Source: Panorpa germanica
Taxonomy: Eukaryota > Arthropoda > Insecta > Mecoptera > Panorpidae
Assembly (NCBI GenBank): GCA_963678705.1
Contig: OY783209.1
Location: 14,074,001 to 14,138,000 of the forward strand
Direction of reading: 5' to 3'
Length of the DNA stretch: 64,000 nt
Positions 1-11,448 of this stretch are shown piece after piece. Numbering within the stretch: position 1 is the stretch's first letter; the number at the start of each line of letters is the position of its first letter. Below the pieces are notes generated by a model. It had not been told where the DNA came from. It ran no database searches and was given only the letters and a program-made list of their open reading frames with translations. The translations under genes and the position numbers were made by a program.

Positions 1-1084
1 ATGAGTTTTAGTATTTGTAATTCAATTTTGCTCGAATATTACTTACTGTTAAATTTTATGATAACACAGTATTGTCAAGCTTGAATATTTTATTTGTATA
101 TATGATGAGATTTTTTATAAGGACCACTTCAATTTTACTTTGCAATTTGGCCACCAAAACATAAAAATGTATGTGAGTACAATTAAATTGGCAACAGTTA
201 TATAATTTGAAAAAATTGAGAAAATTTGAAGTAGTTTCGACCGTCAAAAATTGCATCATATAGAATATTTTCTATTTTCTAATTGTGTACTATGTAGGTA
301 CTTTTAAGTATTTATTAGTCAATTGAGTATTCAATAACACAATGTTATTTGAATAGATCAATGCAAATAAGTCATTTACTACGTTTATGTCACACTTTAA
401 AACAAATTGAAATGTCTTCTAGTGGCTGAGCTAGAATTCAAGTTCTTCATTGTCGTCTAAATTAATCCAACAATATTTCGTGATGCAATATACATAAAGA
501 AAAGTCGGGTTTAAAGGCTAAACGTAAGTGGGAGTTAAAGTTGTTGCCATAAGCTTAGTAATTGCTACTTTGAAGCTTTTTTTGTACTGGAATAATGTAA
601 ATAAAAATATTTAATAATAATAGAACGCGCTAAGAAGTTATATTTAATAATAGAAGTGCCTAAAAGTTGTAATGTTTCTCCCACTCTGTGTCGATAATTT
701 ATCAACACCGCTGTTTTAAAAATAAAACTAGCGAGGAACACGTCGAGTATTTTTGAATTTTATATACGTACATCTATAATTGAAGTCAGTTAACACAACA
801 ACCTTAGACGGTCGTCAAATAAGTTTTTGTTAACTGCTGGTGTAATGTTGAAGACCTATAAATAATTAACAAATGAATAAGATGCATTGTATAGAAGAAC
901 TTCTTAAAATTATTGATGATTTTATTTGAGACCTTATAAGAGTTTTCTCACGATGATCACAAGCATCGGTGTATGTCAGAAAAATTGTCGACTTGATCTG
1001 GCAAACAAACATCTAGTTATAACGAGTGTGCTATGTGAAATGCTACTGAAAAATTCAACATCAGTCAATCAATATTACACTTAA
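1..1084. other. AT-rich non-coding stretch
   Basis: I see no coding region, RNA gene or repeat structure here. The few short open frames are under 70 codons, have no recognisable motifs and lie in AT-rich sequence. Confidence 0.6.
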
Positions 1085-1758
1085 TTAAAGAAAAATGCAA
1101 AGCACGTAGAAAGTGGCAGAAATCAAGAAACACTCAAGATAAAACTGAATTGAACAGATTCACTAAACAATTAACAAACGAAGTTCATGAAATCAAGAAT
1201 GAGTCTATCAACCATTTTCTAAGTGAACTCACTGACGATAAGGATACAGATTATTCGCTCTAGAAAGTTACAAGGAATATGAAGAAACCAATAGTACAAA
1301 CACCACCCATTCAAAGAGAAGATGGCAGCTGGGCTAAAGATAATATGGAAAAAGCACAGCTATTTGCGGAACATCTGGAAGATACATTTCAGCCCCACGC
1401 AAGTCATGTGCAAGAGAATATGGAGCAGTTAGAAAATAATAACGAAGAAGTTATTAAAAAGATAACTCCGAAAGAAATTAAAAGTGGAATTAAGGCAAAC
1501 ATAAAAATAAATAAATCACCAAGTTTCGGCCTGATTACTGGTGAAATACTAAAGGAACTACCAAGGAAAGGCATAATCAAATTAACGCACTTGTTTAATG
1601 CTGTGTTACGCTTGAGATATATACCTTATTAGTGGAAAGTCGCCGAAGTAATTATGCTAGCTAAACCAGAAAAACCGCGAAACAAGAAAACATCATACAG
1701 ACCAATTTCGTTGCTTCAAATTATCGGTAAACTATTTGAAAAGTTACTGCTAAAACGT
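1085..1758 (+). pseudogene. Jockey-type reverse transcriptase remnant
   Basis: The frame encodes the region that links endonuclease to reverse transcriptase (RT) and the first RT motifs of a Jockey-like non-LTR retrotransposon. Visible motifs are the segment GSWAKDNMEKAQLFAEHLED, then WKVAEVIMLAKPEK and SYRPISLLQIIGKLFEKLLL (RT motif with the conserved RPISLL). The frame is broken by a TAG at about 1261, probably a former Trp codon, and by a TAG at 1630. Similarity stops just after LLLKR at about 1758, before the catalytic YADD, so the copy is truncated at its 3' side. It lies on the plus strand, opposite to most elements in this window. It is a dead fragment. Confidence 0.8.
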
Positions 1759-4517
1759 GGCCATGTCAATGTGGAAGCGTTTCACCTGCTGCACACGGAT
1801 GGACTGACAAGAAGATTAAGGAGAACTAAGCCATTTGAGCTAGTATGATGACCGACAGAAAAAGAGTGTCAATAATGGCTAATACTCTGACTTCAAAAAT
1901 ATTTCCATTATTAAATTAACTAGAAAAAATGTTATTAGATAGTTTATATAAACTAGTTATAACAATATAATAAAAAGAAATCAATCAATATAATACTACA
2001 ATCAATTAATTTTATTAAGGCAGCACGCAAGGTGTACCTTCTATAGTATCTATAAATATGAAGATTATTTGCCGAATACACAATGAAATTGAGCCTAGGA
2101 TCATAGGAGTCGAGACAATCCGGTACACCTTATCATTTGAAGCAGTCAAATAACATTGATTCATTGTTACATTGTTATATCACAAGAAGTTGTCTTCATT
2201 TGATAACATAGATATTCGAATGTCGAACTGTTTCTGTGGAAAGAAGGTCTACCATTAGCAGCCATTGAAGAACGATCTATAGTGTTAACGTTCACATTGA
2301 CTTTAATCCTAGATAACAAACAATTTTCGTGATAAAAGTGGCTTTATTAAAAGTGTTTTTTTATTAAAAATTAATGAAATTCCTGCATGATGAAATCAAT
2401 CACAAACCCATGATACATTGGACCATTTAATGTTGTCTTCATAGGAACAGAGGTAGAACAATTATGGGTACTTAAACTACTTTCTGCAGTTCAAAGCGGT
2501 GTTTTGTCGTATGTACTGCTGACTTTTTGTAAAAGAGGAAAATTTTTGTTACAAAGATTATAATTTCATGTAACTGTAATAGAATATTGACAAAGCTATC
2601 CATCATCTAACTATTCAACCACCTAACTATTAAGAGAATTTTGCAATCCAACTTTGATAACAACGAAAATATTTTGGAAAATATAAATATTTCATCATGC
2701 ACACAAAAATTGAATTATAAATATTATTGCATCTTAATATTATTATTGATATTATCACCTTGCTAAATGGGCATATCTGATACTGGGTTGACTAGTTCCT
2801 CAGAGTGTCCTAATTAGTACAGGTGTGTTTATTTTATAAATTGAAGAAACCGGAAGAATGTACTAAGAAGACAACGCAAGCTAGTATTTTATGTATATAA
2901 ACGATAAACGACATTACACTGACCTTCAAGATAGCGCGGACAATTTCTACGGACATTAGAAATTAAAAAAATAAATATAAATATATAAATAAGTAATAAT
3001 ATAAATATAATAATAAATAAAAATAAGTAAATTAAAAATAAATGTAAAAAAATAAAATAAAAGAAAAGATTAAAATATTAATATAAAAAAATCAATAAAG
3101 AAATAAAAGAAAATAACCATAGAAAGAAAAAGAGATAATAATGAAAGAAAATACCAAAAAAATTATATATACTATAGCAAAAAGAATTATTCAACATAAA
3201 TATAAAATAGAATTAAACTAATAGTGATGTTTTTGAATTAAGGATAATAAAGTATTAGCTGTTTTTCATCAAATTTACATTATCTTGAATATACTGATCG
3301 TAAGACGGTCCGGAGGCGCCATTGTAGTAGCAAATAGAAATTACTACATTTTATTTATTATACAGATGAAAAGTAATGTTGATATTTTTCATTTGATACC
3401 ACTTTATTTCTTTCTATCTGTATACTTATGCAATTTTTTTTTAGTTATGCAAGTACTGAACGTTACCCAAAATTTATCAGAATAATCGTACAAAGAAATG
3501 ATTTTGTTCAAATGTTGTCTGTTTTTATTATATTTATGTAATTTTGTTTATAATCCAGATAATGGTTTTTGTATTGAATACAATATTGTAAATAATTAGT
3601 TCGAATTTCTTCCTGATATTAATTGAATCAGGTTTCAGAAATTCGTTATTAAAGGATTAAAAACCGACATTTATTTGAGAACCGGTCAACTCTACAGACT
3701 TTGACACGACCGTGAGACCAATTAGCTCTTTTCAGAGGCTAAAATTAGACTGATTTTAATAAGTGTATACTCAAAAGAAGTTAGAAAAATCTTCCACTCT
3801 TTTAGTATATTGGAACCGTTATCTCATCGATTCTTTGTTTTAAAACCACTGCCATCAGCAATTTGACTATATGTATGGCATTAAAGTGCGTAGTACTTTT
3901 CTCTCTTTCTTTCTTACTCAATAAGCTCATTTCCAATGCATAGTTTAAACAAAAGTTCTATTATTTTATTTCCTATTCCTATTATAATTTTACTGCTTAT
4001 TTTCTATTCGTGATCTTAAATCGAAACTAGGCCCAACGTGTCTTATAAATATTCATGAGTTCTAAAACTGTTAAATTACTTTTATCTGTATATAAGGATT
4101 TATAAAAATTCATTACTTAATTTACTGACAAACTCTGGTTGTAAAAATAATTAAAAATTATATTACTATTTTATGCTCTTTGGTTATCTTAAAGCTAAAC
4201 ATGGATTTTAAATTTCATTACGCCAATTATTAAAATATTTCTTAAAACAATAATTATATTTATTTGTAAAAATTATTTCATGTTTCATTTTATCAGTATA
4301 AAATATTTTTTTTGTTCTTAAACTAAACTTAACTAATTTCTTAAGTTAATTTCATGGCGCCATCGCTTCCTGTAACATAAACCCAAAATTAATACTTTGT
4401 ACACAGTAAAAAAAAAATATGATTATTTCATTTTAAAATGTAGCGATTTTTATTCAGATTTCAACTCTGTATCTACAATTTAAACTTTTGCATTTGTTTT
4501 ATACATAACCTCCGGTT
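1759..4517. other. AT-rich non-coding stretch
   Basis: No coding region is recognisable in these 2.7 kb. The ORF of 66 codons at 3285-3485 has no motif and low-complexity composition. A purine- and A-rich tract lies at 2955-3215. Nothing else stands out. Confidence 0.55.
2955..3215. repeat. A-rich low-complexity tract
   Basis: The plus strand is an irregular run of AAATA, AATAA and AAAGA words with almost no C. It looks like degenerate simple sequence, perhaps an old poly-A-like or microsatellite expansion. No unit length is constant. Confidence 0.6.
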
Positions 4518-5000
4518 ACAGAACTAATGGCCTGTTGTTCGTTGGTTGTGGTGCTAGACAGTATACTAGATGCCAAGAAGGCTTGTTTGTTATCACAGAG
4601 CGGCATATATTGCAAAAAAAGATGACATTTTTTGCTCAAGATGGCGTTTGAGGTTTTGTTTAGAAGCTATCCAGGCAAAGCATTTAAACATTTTCTCACA
4701 ACCTGTTTCAGTGCAAGTCATTGCTTCTGGTGTTGGGAAGTATATTGTTAATGATTCATTTTGTCTTGTGGGTTGATTATTCAAAATTAAATTAGAGCTT
4801 AATATCACATTCTCATCTTTAATAGTTACATTATTAATAGCGTCAATTTTAACATTAAAGTGATTCACAGAGTTATTTGATGACGAAGACGATTCTGAGT
4901 TTGAGAAGTCAGGGTCTTTTAAAGAGTCATCGACACTTTCTTCAAATATATTATTTGAAGGTATTATTTCCAGGGATTTTTATGTATTTGATGGAATGTT
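4518..5000 (-). pseudogene. Fragment of lineage-A REL retrotransposon, N-terminal zinc fingers
   Basis: The minus strand encodes the N-terminal part of the same protein as the intact ORF at 41343-45017: LILNNQPTR, then SLTIYFPTPEAMTC, then KCFAWIASKQNLKRHLEQ, followed out of frame by the second finger (KPSWHLVYCLAPQ). It therefore retains zinc fingers 1 and 2. The frame shifts between them. Similarity ends at about 4518 just after RPLV, where intact copies continue into the third finger. On the upstream side it ends near 5000. It could be the continuation of the A-type leader at 10136-11016, separated from it by the inserted Jockey-like element, but about 2.4 kb of sequence present in copy A2 would then be missing. 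Confidence 0.8.
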
Positions 5001-5309
5001 TCCTTTTTCACGACGACTACTGTGGGCGCTGCGCGCTGCAGGCGCGCAAATGAGTTACGTGGTGCCTGTACTTAAACACTGACCACTCATTTCACTTGTT
5101 TATGTTTTCTTGGGTTGATTTTCTTCTCTAAGTGGAGTCTTTAGATTTATATTTAACGTCCAACAGGGGATGAGCTCCTCCATCTCTGCTGGACTTCACC
5201 GGCTCTCGTTATGGGTCACGTGAGCCGGCTAGGGCATTTACAGTTTATATTTATGTCCAACTATGGTAGCCCTGTTCCCATAGCTGGACGGTAGTGTTGG
5301 TTCCGATGT

Positions 5310-5635
5310 TCGATTTGGAAACCGTGCTCTGGAAAGGCCGCTGACATCTATTTTTTATTCTGTTTCTGTGTCGTATAAGTTGATTAGTCTCTTGTACTTG
5401 GTTATCCCCTCTTAGGTTTCCCCCGGTTGATTTTTCCCCTCTTGAGTTTCCCCCTGTTGAGTTTTCCCCTCTGGGATTTCCCCCTGTTGATTTACCCCCT
5501 CTTGAGTTTTCCCCTGTTGAGTTTTACCCTCTTAGGTGTTCGATTTTGGAAAACGTGCTCTGGAAAGGCCGCTGACATATACTTTTTATTCTGTTTCAGT
5601 GTCGAATATGTTGATTGGTCTCTTGTACTTGTAGT
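5310..5635 (-). repeat. J1 3' UTR: about 95-bp direct duplication flanking an ORF1-derived minisatellite
   Basis: The segment at about 5308-5400 recurs at about 5538-5633 with few changes (shared core CTCTGGAAAGGCCGCTGACA). Between the two copies, 5411-5530 holds the same 15-bp CCCCTGTTGAGTTTT-type units that encode the Gly-Glu-Asn-Ser-Thr repeats of ORF1 at 8765-8945. The 3' UTR therefore carries a second, non-coding copy of an ORF1 repeat block. Confidence 0.85.
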
Positions 5636-5668
5636 GAGGATTACTTCTCATGTACTTTCCAAGTAATT

Positions 5669-8293
5669 TTACTTTGATGTTTTCATGTGTTCATGTTTTT
5701 CAGCTTCATGTGTTTTTTCGTATAGTTTCTTGCTTGTTTTTCTTACGAATTCCTTTATGTATTCCATGTTTAACTCTTTGTGCAGCTCTTTAGTGGATGT
5801 TGTATAGTGACAACCTGTAATGGTGCGTAGCACTCTATTTTGGAGTACTTGTAGTTTTTTCATAGATCTTTTGTGGTATGCCCATGCTGGTGCAGCATAC
5901 GTGATAACAGGTCTTATGTAGCTTTTGTACATGAGAAGTTTTGTTTTAATTTGTAGCTTCGATTTGCTGTTGAGCAGAGGGTACAGTCTGCTTCCTATAG
6001 CTCGTGCCAGTCTTCTCACTTCGCTGGTGTGTTTGTTGAAGTTCAGCTTTCTGTCCAATGTAACTCCTAGGTACTTAGCATCGTTGCTCCATTTGATGCG
6101 GTTGTCACCAAGTGGTACTGCTTCCAGAACTTCGTTGTTGGCACGTTTCATTGAAAACAAAACTGATTTGGTCTTTTCTATATTCACTTTTATCCTCCAC
6201 TTGTCATAAAATTCTTTGAGATCGTCCCAGTAGAATTCTATGGCAGAGTTTATTATGTGAAGTTGACTCGACTTTTGCAGAATGGCAGTGTCGTCCGCAT
6301 ATTGTAAAATCTCCATGTTTCTTCCAGGGGGTGGCAGATCGTTGACATATATGTTGAACAGATGTGGTCCAATAACTGATCCCTGAGGTACCCCAGATTT
6401 AACTGGTTTCTCTGTGGATATGGCGCCATCAACTGAACAATAGTAACTTCTATGTTGAAGGTAAGAGTTTATCAACCTGACACATGCACCTGGCAATCCT
6501 GTTTGGGTTAATTTGTAGATTAACCCAGGGTGCCAAACTTTATCAAACGCTATTTCCAGATCCAGAAACACTGTACCAGTTTTTCGGTTTTCATTTTGCT
6601 CTCGCGTAATGATCTCCACTAGTCGAATAAGCTGTCTTGTTGTACAGTGATCTGATCTGAAGCCGAATTGATTGTCACTGATAGTGTGGTTGTCGTTGGC
6701 GTGTGTTCTTAACCTGTCAAGTAGAGTTCTCTCGAAGATTTTACTAATATGCGTCAGAAGGCTGATCGGTCTGTAGCTGTTCGGATTACTAGCTGCTTTC
6801 CCGGGTTTGTGGATCATGACTACTTTCGCCGTTTTCCAGGAGCTCGGAAAATGATTGTATCGGTATATGGTATTGTACAATCTGGCCAGTAGTATGATCG
6901 CACGTTTCGGTAGGCACTTCATTGCAGTGGGGGAGATGTTATCGTTGCCCATAGCTTTTCTAGGTTTCAGATGCTTAATGTAATGCTTTACTTCCCAAGG
7001 TGTTGTAGGTTTAGGACGACCCGGAGCTTTAAACGTGAGGTAGTCGTGCACATATTTCTCAACTGACTTGTTGTGCTCCTCAAATACTGCTTCCGTGGGA
7101 GAGAATTACTTTTCCAGTTGCGCTGCAAACAGGTCGGCTTTTTCATCATCTGCTGTGATAATCTTGTCTCCTACCTTGAGGTTCCCCATTGAACATCCTT
7201 TTTTCGTTAATATCTTCGCCATGCTCCAAACAGATTTGTTTTCCGTGTTCAGTTCTTCAACCTTCTTGTCCCATTGCTTATTCTTGTACTCCTGTAGTCG
7301 ATGTCTTATATTGTTTTGCAGTCTATTAAGCTGGGGCTTCAGATCCAGGTTTCTTGAGGATTGCCAGATTTTCCTTAGTTTGTTTTTTCTTGCAATAAGC
7401 TCTGAGATTTCCTGTGGGATGGCTCTGTATTCCGGTTTTCTTGCTTTGGAGATTGTAGCTTTTTCGAGTGCACTCGTAATGTGGTTGTTTAGGTTCTTGG
7501 CAGTTATTTCAATGTCCTCAGGACCTTTTATCTTAGTTCTGGGATCTATTTTCTTGTCAACTAGGTCTGTAAAGTAGTCCCACCTGGTCCTGGTAGTGTA
7601 CTGCGTATTTTTAGGGATGGTAGTATCGTCTGCTCCTAATACTATTATGACAGGGTTGTGGTCGGAATTCAGCTCTTGTATGACTTTCGGCAGGTACGGT
7701 AAAGAGATGTCCCAGGTTATAGCTAGATCTATCACGTCTCCTGGATGCCTTGGGTGATAGATCGTAGGTTCTAGTGGTCCATGTACTTCATATCCGTATT
7801 CAATGGAGTGCTTTCTGATGATATTCCCCATTTCCGTCGTGATTCTTGAATGCCAATCTGGATGTTTGGCATTGAAGTCGCCCGCGAAGATTGCTGGGGA
7901 GTGCAGCTGCATCAGAAGCTCCATATCATCTCTGTACTCCGTTTGTATACGCTTTTGCCTGTTGTATATTGCTCCTAGTAGAATATCTTGCGTATTCATC
8001 CTTACTACCACCAGTGTAGCTTCCAGTCTTTTCAGCGTCGGTGTGTCCACGTGGTAGTGAGTGATTTTTCTTTTAATGAATATCGCGGTTCCTCCACCTC
8101 TCGTTAACCTGTCATTTCTGTAGATGCAGTAATTTGGCAGCTTAATGTTTATGTTGGGCTTCAGGTGTGTCTCGTTTACCAGAAGTACGTCTACTTTATG
8201 CTTGGCGCAGAATTCTTTTACTTCGTTCATATTGTTTCTGATGCCGTTTGCATTCCAGTAGACGATATTGAGTTCTTTACTGGTGTGCTGCAT
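5669..8293 (-). pseudogene. J1 ORF2: APE endonuclease plus reverse transcriptase, one internal stop
   Basis: The protein would nick target DNA and copy element RNA by target-primed reverse transcription. The N-terminal APE-type endonuclease shows NIVYWNANGIRNN, VNETHLKP, GDFNAKHPDWHS and SDHNPVIIV. The RT shows YRPISLLTHISKIFERTLLD, QFGFRSDHCTTRQLIRLVE, AFDKVWHPGL, SGVPQGSVIGPHLFNIYVND and the catalytic LQYADDTAIL, then the thumb motif KYLGVTLDRKLNFNKH. The frame is open over about 875 codons except for one TAA at 7106-7108, in the linker between the domains (after AAQLEK). The start at 8293 is an ATG 55 bases after the in-frame end of ORF1. Length and order are normal for the Jockey clade. 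The single stop makes a recently inactivated copy likely. Confidence 0.88.
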
Positions 8294-8348
8294 AGTGACT
8301 GTCCAGAGTTGTTTTTTGTAGTCTGTTTTGCTTTGTCCTTGGAGCGAG

Positions 8349-10058
8349 TTAATTCATTTGAAACAAACTCGTTGTGGGTAGTTCACTTGTTGCTTCAGCG
8401 AAAGCGAGTACAGAATTCATTCCTTTGGTCTTGGCTGCTTCTCTGAGAATTGGTGCCCATTTTAATCCCCATGCCTTCCAGTCAGAGAAAACCGTTGTTA
8501 CTTCAGTGTTCTGTTTTGATTCTTCACCATTGCTATTTTATTCAATTTCATCCGCCTCTGATTGTGTGTTTACATCAGAGCTGTTGTTGTAAATTTCTTC
8601 CGTATCGCGTTGTGTGTGTTCAGCAGTGCTTTTTTCATTTTTGTCGTCCCCATCAGATAGAGTATTTTTTGTAGTACTTGTTTTCTTATGCTTCTTGTTG
8701 TTTTTCTTATTATCCCCACCACCTTTTCTCTTGTTGGATGTCTGCCCAGACCCTTGAGGTTTCTTTCCAGTTTGATTTCCCCCTGTTAGGTTTATCCCGG
8801 TTGATTTTTCCCCTGTTGAGTTTTCCCCTCTTGGATTTCCCCCTCTTGAGTTTCCCCCTCTTGAGTTTACCCCTGTTGAGTTTTCCCCTGTTGAGTTTTC
8901 CCCTGTTGAGTTTTCCCCTCTTAGGTTTCCCCCTGTTGGCTTTCCCCCGCTGATGTGCGTAGTTGTTTCGGCTGCTGGGAGTGCGGAAATAGTAGTCTCG
9001 GTTTCCTGGGTAACTTCGGCGTATGTAGTTCGATCTTCTCTCATTTTTGTTGCATTTTTCCTGGTGTTGGGTCGGTCGTAAGGTTTGCGATTAATTCCAT
9101 TAATAAAGTTTACGTATTTTTCGTATCTGCTGCAACCCCTCCAAGAAGCAGGATGCTCTTCGTTGCAGTTCGCGCAGGTGGCCGCTTCAGTTTTATCTCG
9201 TGTGCACTTTCCCTTTTCATGGCTTCCTGCGCAGATTACGCATTTTCTCTGTAGCCTGCATCCTATAGAGCTGTGACCGAACTGTTGGCAGTTATAACAC
9301 TGCGCTGGTCCTGCTCTACCCTTGTATTTTTCTTTGCTGATGTTTATGCGTCCGATTCTTTTCAGCGCCAGGAATTTCGCGATATCGTCACCTGCTTCAA
9401 AGTAGATTAGATACAGGCTTAATTTTGGCTTGTATCTTCCAGCTTCATTAACTCTCGTCCTGCCTGAGAATTGAGTGACGTGGCTGGCTGCGATTCCTTC
9501 TTCTACAAGGTACTCCTTGACTTCGAGCGGAGTTGCTGTTCTGTCAATACCCCTGAGAACATATTTTTGTTGTTTCTCGTTGGGCGGAGTTGTTGACGTA
9601 TACTTGTATTTGTTCTCGGCTAAGTACTTTTTCACTGCCATATAGTCTTTATTGGTGTATGTGTTTATTTTTAGCATTTTTTTGTTGTCGACGGTTAGTG
9701 GGATATCGCATAGCTTATTTAATATGTTAGGCAGCGTGATTTGTTCTGCCTTGGCATCATCTATGTATATGGGGGCAGGTTTCCTGCCTCTTACAGTTTG
9801 AAATCCCTCGTCGTCAATTTCGTCCTCTTCGGGTTGAGTTTCATTAACAGTCCTGTTGTTCTTTGTTACGTCCACATCAGGTTGTGTTTCATTAACATTG
9901 CTGTTGTCTATATTTTCTTCCTCTTCGACAGTAGAGAGAATTGATTCATCTGTTGCAGAGGTATTGTATTCGGTTGATCTTGAGGATTCAGCCTCAGAAG
10001 TTTCATCGCTGGAACTGCTGTAGCTTTTCCCCGATCTTAGTTTTCTGTTCTGGTCCAT
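8349..10058 (-). pseudogene. J1 ORF1: Gag-like nucleic-acid-binding protein, one internal stop
   Basis: This is the RNA-binding ORF1 protein of the element. It has an acidic Ser/Glu-rich N-terminus, then three zinc knuckles: CYNCQQFGHSSIGC, CVICAGSHEKGKC and CANCNEEHPASWRGC, the usual Jockey-clade set. A low-complexity Gly/Asn/Ser/Thr block of 5-residue repeats follows, encoded by the 15-bp minisatellite. The frame stops at TAA 8538-8540 but stays open in the same frame for 62 more codons, to TAA 8349-8351, and this tail contains SDWKAWGLKWAPILREAAKT. The natural protein was therefore probably about 569 residues, and 8538 is a nonsense mutation. The start at 10058 is an ATG followed by DQNRKLRSG. 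Confidence 0.85.
8765..8945 (-). repeat. 15-bp coding minisatellite in J1 ORF1
   Basis: About twelve 15-bp units of the type TTTCCCCCTGTTGAG (plus strand) encode GENST, GGNSR and similar pentapeptides in ORF1. The unit is a multiple of three, so copy-number change keeps the frame. The same array type recurs in the 3' UTR at 5411-5530. Confidence 0.85.
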
Positions 10059-10135
10059 TTCGGATATTTAGTTCGTACTGTTTTTATTAGCCACTGCTTT
10101 CAAGTCAACCCCTAGGCAGCCGACTTTTTTATTCA

Positions 10136-11016
10136 GTAAAATTTATTATTATTAATATACTGGTAATTAATAATAAACACCCGTGTAAATATCTTTCACT
10201 TCCTTCTTGACAGCTTTTTCTTTATGATATTCTGGTAGCAAGTATCCTTAAAAGGACTATTTGATGCTTTACCGCTAGGTAAAATAATTAATAATTCTTT
10301 TTGGATGCTTTATAATTAATTTTTAATTTTTTAATTCTTAGTTCTTATTGTAGTATTCGCAGTAGAGCTCAAGAGCGTGGTGTGCTGGTGATGTCTCACG
10401 ACTGAGGGGGGATTGTCACGGGTACACTTTTTCACATTTGATTTATTTTTACTAGGGGTATTGTCACGGGTACACTTTTTTGTATTTAATTTATTTTTAC
10501 TAGGGGTATTGTCACGGGGACACGTTTCAGAGTTGAAACTTATATCAGTTTCAGAATCTGATTTAATATTTATTAGTTGTCAGGGTATTAGGCCGCACGC
10601 GCAGGGAGATACCGCCACCAGCACTCCAAAAAATAACTAGCTTGCTACGGCCTTTGTTGTAAATACTTCTGCTAAGTACAATGCAGATAGTATTCTGTGA
10701 TTAGGTGTTTTACAAAAAGGGGGCTATAAATAGTCCCCAGTTTGTTATTGTCACGTGTTAGGTGGAAGCGAAACTAGGTGATAGCAGTGTTGAAGTTATG
10801 TTTTGGCGGTACAAGGACTGTCTGTGGCTATGCCAGCAAGGATCCAAGTACCACCAGTGTGCGTGATAGGGTGACTGTCAAGGAGGTTTGCCCTTGGGAT
10901 GTATGTATGGCTGTACAGTGACTGTGGTCTCCTAAGGAGCTCCGATCCTTAAAAGATATCCGTTCAAAATCATCCTCAAATCCTGATCCTACCGAAGTAG
11001 GACTTTACATCAAAAG
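10136..11016 (-). mobile_element. A3: 5' leader of a lineage-A REL element, interrupted
   Basis: Read on the minus strand from 11016, this starts with the same hairpin-containing head as the A2 and C leaders (core CCTACTTCGGTAGGA, 10986-11000). It continues with blocks shared with the A2 leader, for example CTAGTTATTTTTT and the stretch around 10600-10690 (compare 17760-17830). It follows a U2 junction directly. No coding region of the element is found before J1 begins at about 10135. The leader contains a 48-bp tandem repeat. Confidence 0.7.
10408..10525. repeat. 48-bp tandem repeat in the A3 leader
   Basis: The motif ATTGTCACGGG starts at 10412, 10460 and 10508, exactly 48 bases apart. Each unit includes TTTATTTTTACTAGGGGT. 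About two and a half units are present. Confidence 0.85.
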
Positions 11017-11031
11017 GCTGATAAGAACAGA
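11017..11031 (-). other. U2 snRNA-derived junction between A2 3' end and A3 leader
   Basis: The minus strand reads TCTGTTCTTATCAGC, identical to 15 consecutive bases of the conserved U2 snRNA 5' region (about positions 40-54). It lies exactly between the A2 3' UTR and the start of the next leader, so I read it as retained target sequence or target-site duplication. Confidence 0.75.
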
Positions 11032-11448
11032 GTAAAATAATATATTCTAAGGATTCACTAAATACAAGTCATCGAAAGTTTCTAAACTATTTAAATTATT
11101 CCATTGAATTTGCTTAAGAAATTGAGATTACAATATAATAATAAGTTCAAACAATAATAAATGTTCAATAGTTGCGTTCTTTCTTGATTGAAGTTCAATG
11201 AGAAGATGAAGTTCCGTAGAGATGTTCCCATGATGCGAAGACTTGTAGTTTCTTTTATGTCCATATCCCTCGTTGCGTCTCATTATTAAAGCGTTCGAGA
11301 CAGTGGAAAAGTCACGCCCAGTATTCACTCAAGTGTCAAGGGAAAAACCACTAAAAAACCATGACAAGGCGGGTAATGGACAGGTAATTATTTAGTGATA
11401 TAATTTTACAGAATCACTAAACATTGTTACCATTGATGGTAAAATAAT

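Larger units (their letters stand above)
5100..10135 (-). mobile_element. Jockey-like non-LTR retrotransposon J1
   Basis: A nearly full-length two-ORF element on the minus strand: a short 5' UTR (about 10059-10135), ORF1 with three zinc knuckles (10058 down to 8349), ORF2 with APE endonuclease and reverse transcriptase (8293 to 5669), and a 3' UTR of about 560 bp. Each ORF carries a single in-frame TAA, so the copy is probably dead but young. Exact ends are inferred from where coding and UTR structure stop. I could not see a clear poly-A tail or target duplication. It sits between an A-type leader (10136-11016) and an A-type coding fragment (4518-5000), so it appears to have inserted into an older REL element. 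Confidence 0.85.

Noticed and set aside
7068..7577. Plus-strand ORF of 169 codons and similar plus-strand ORFs at 5427-10000, 15691-16434 and elsewhere
   Set aside because: They are antisense shadows of the retrotransposon proteins on the minus strand and have no motifs of their own.
8765..8945. Regular repeats that could suggest a CRISPR-like array
   Set aside because: Units are 15 bp, adjacent and coding, without spacers, in a eukaryotic retrotransposon.
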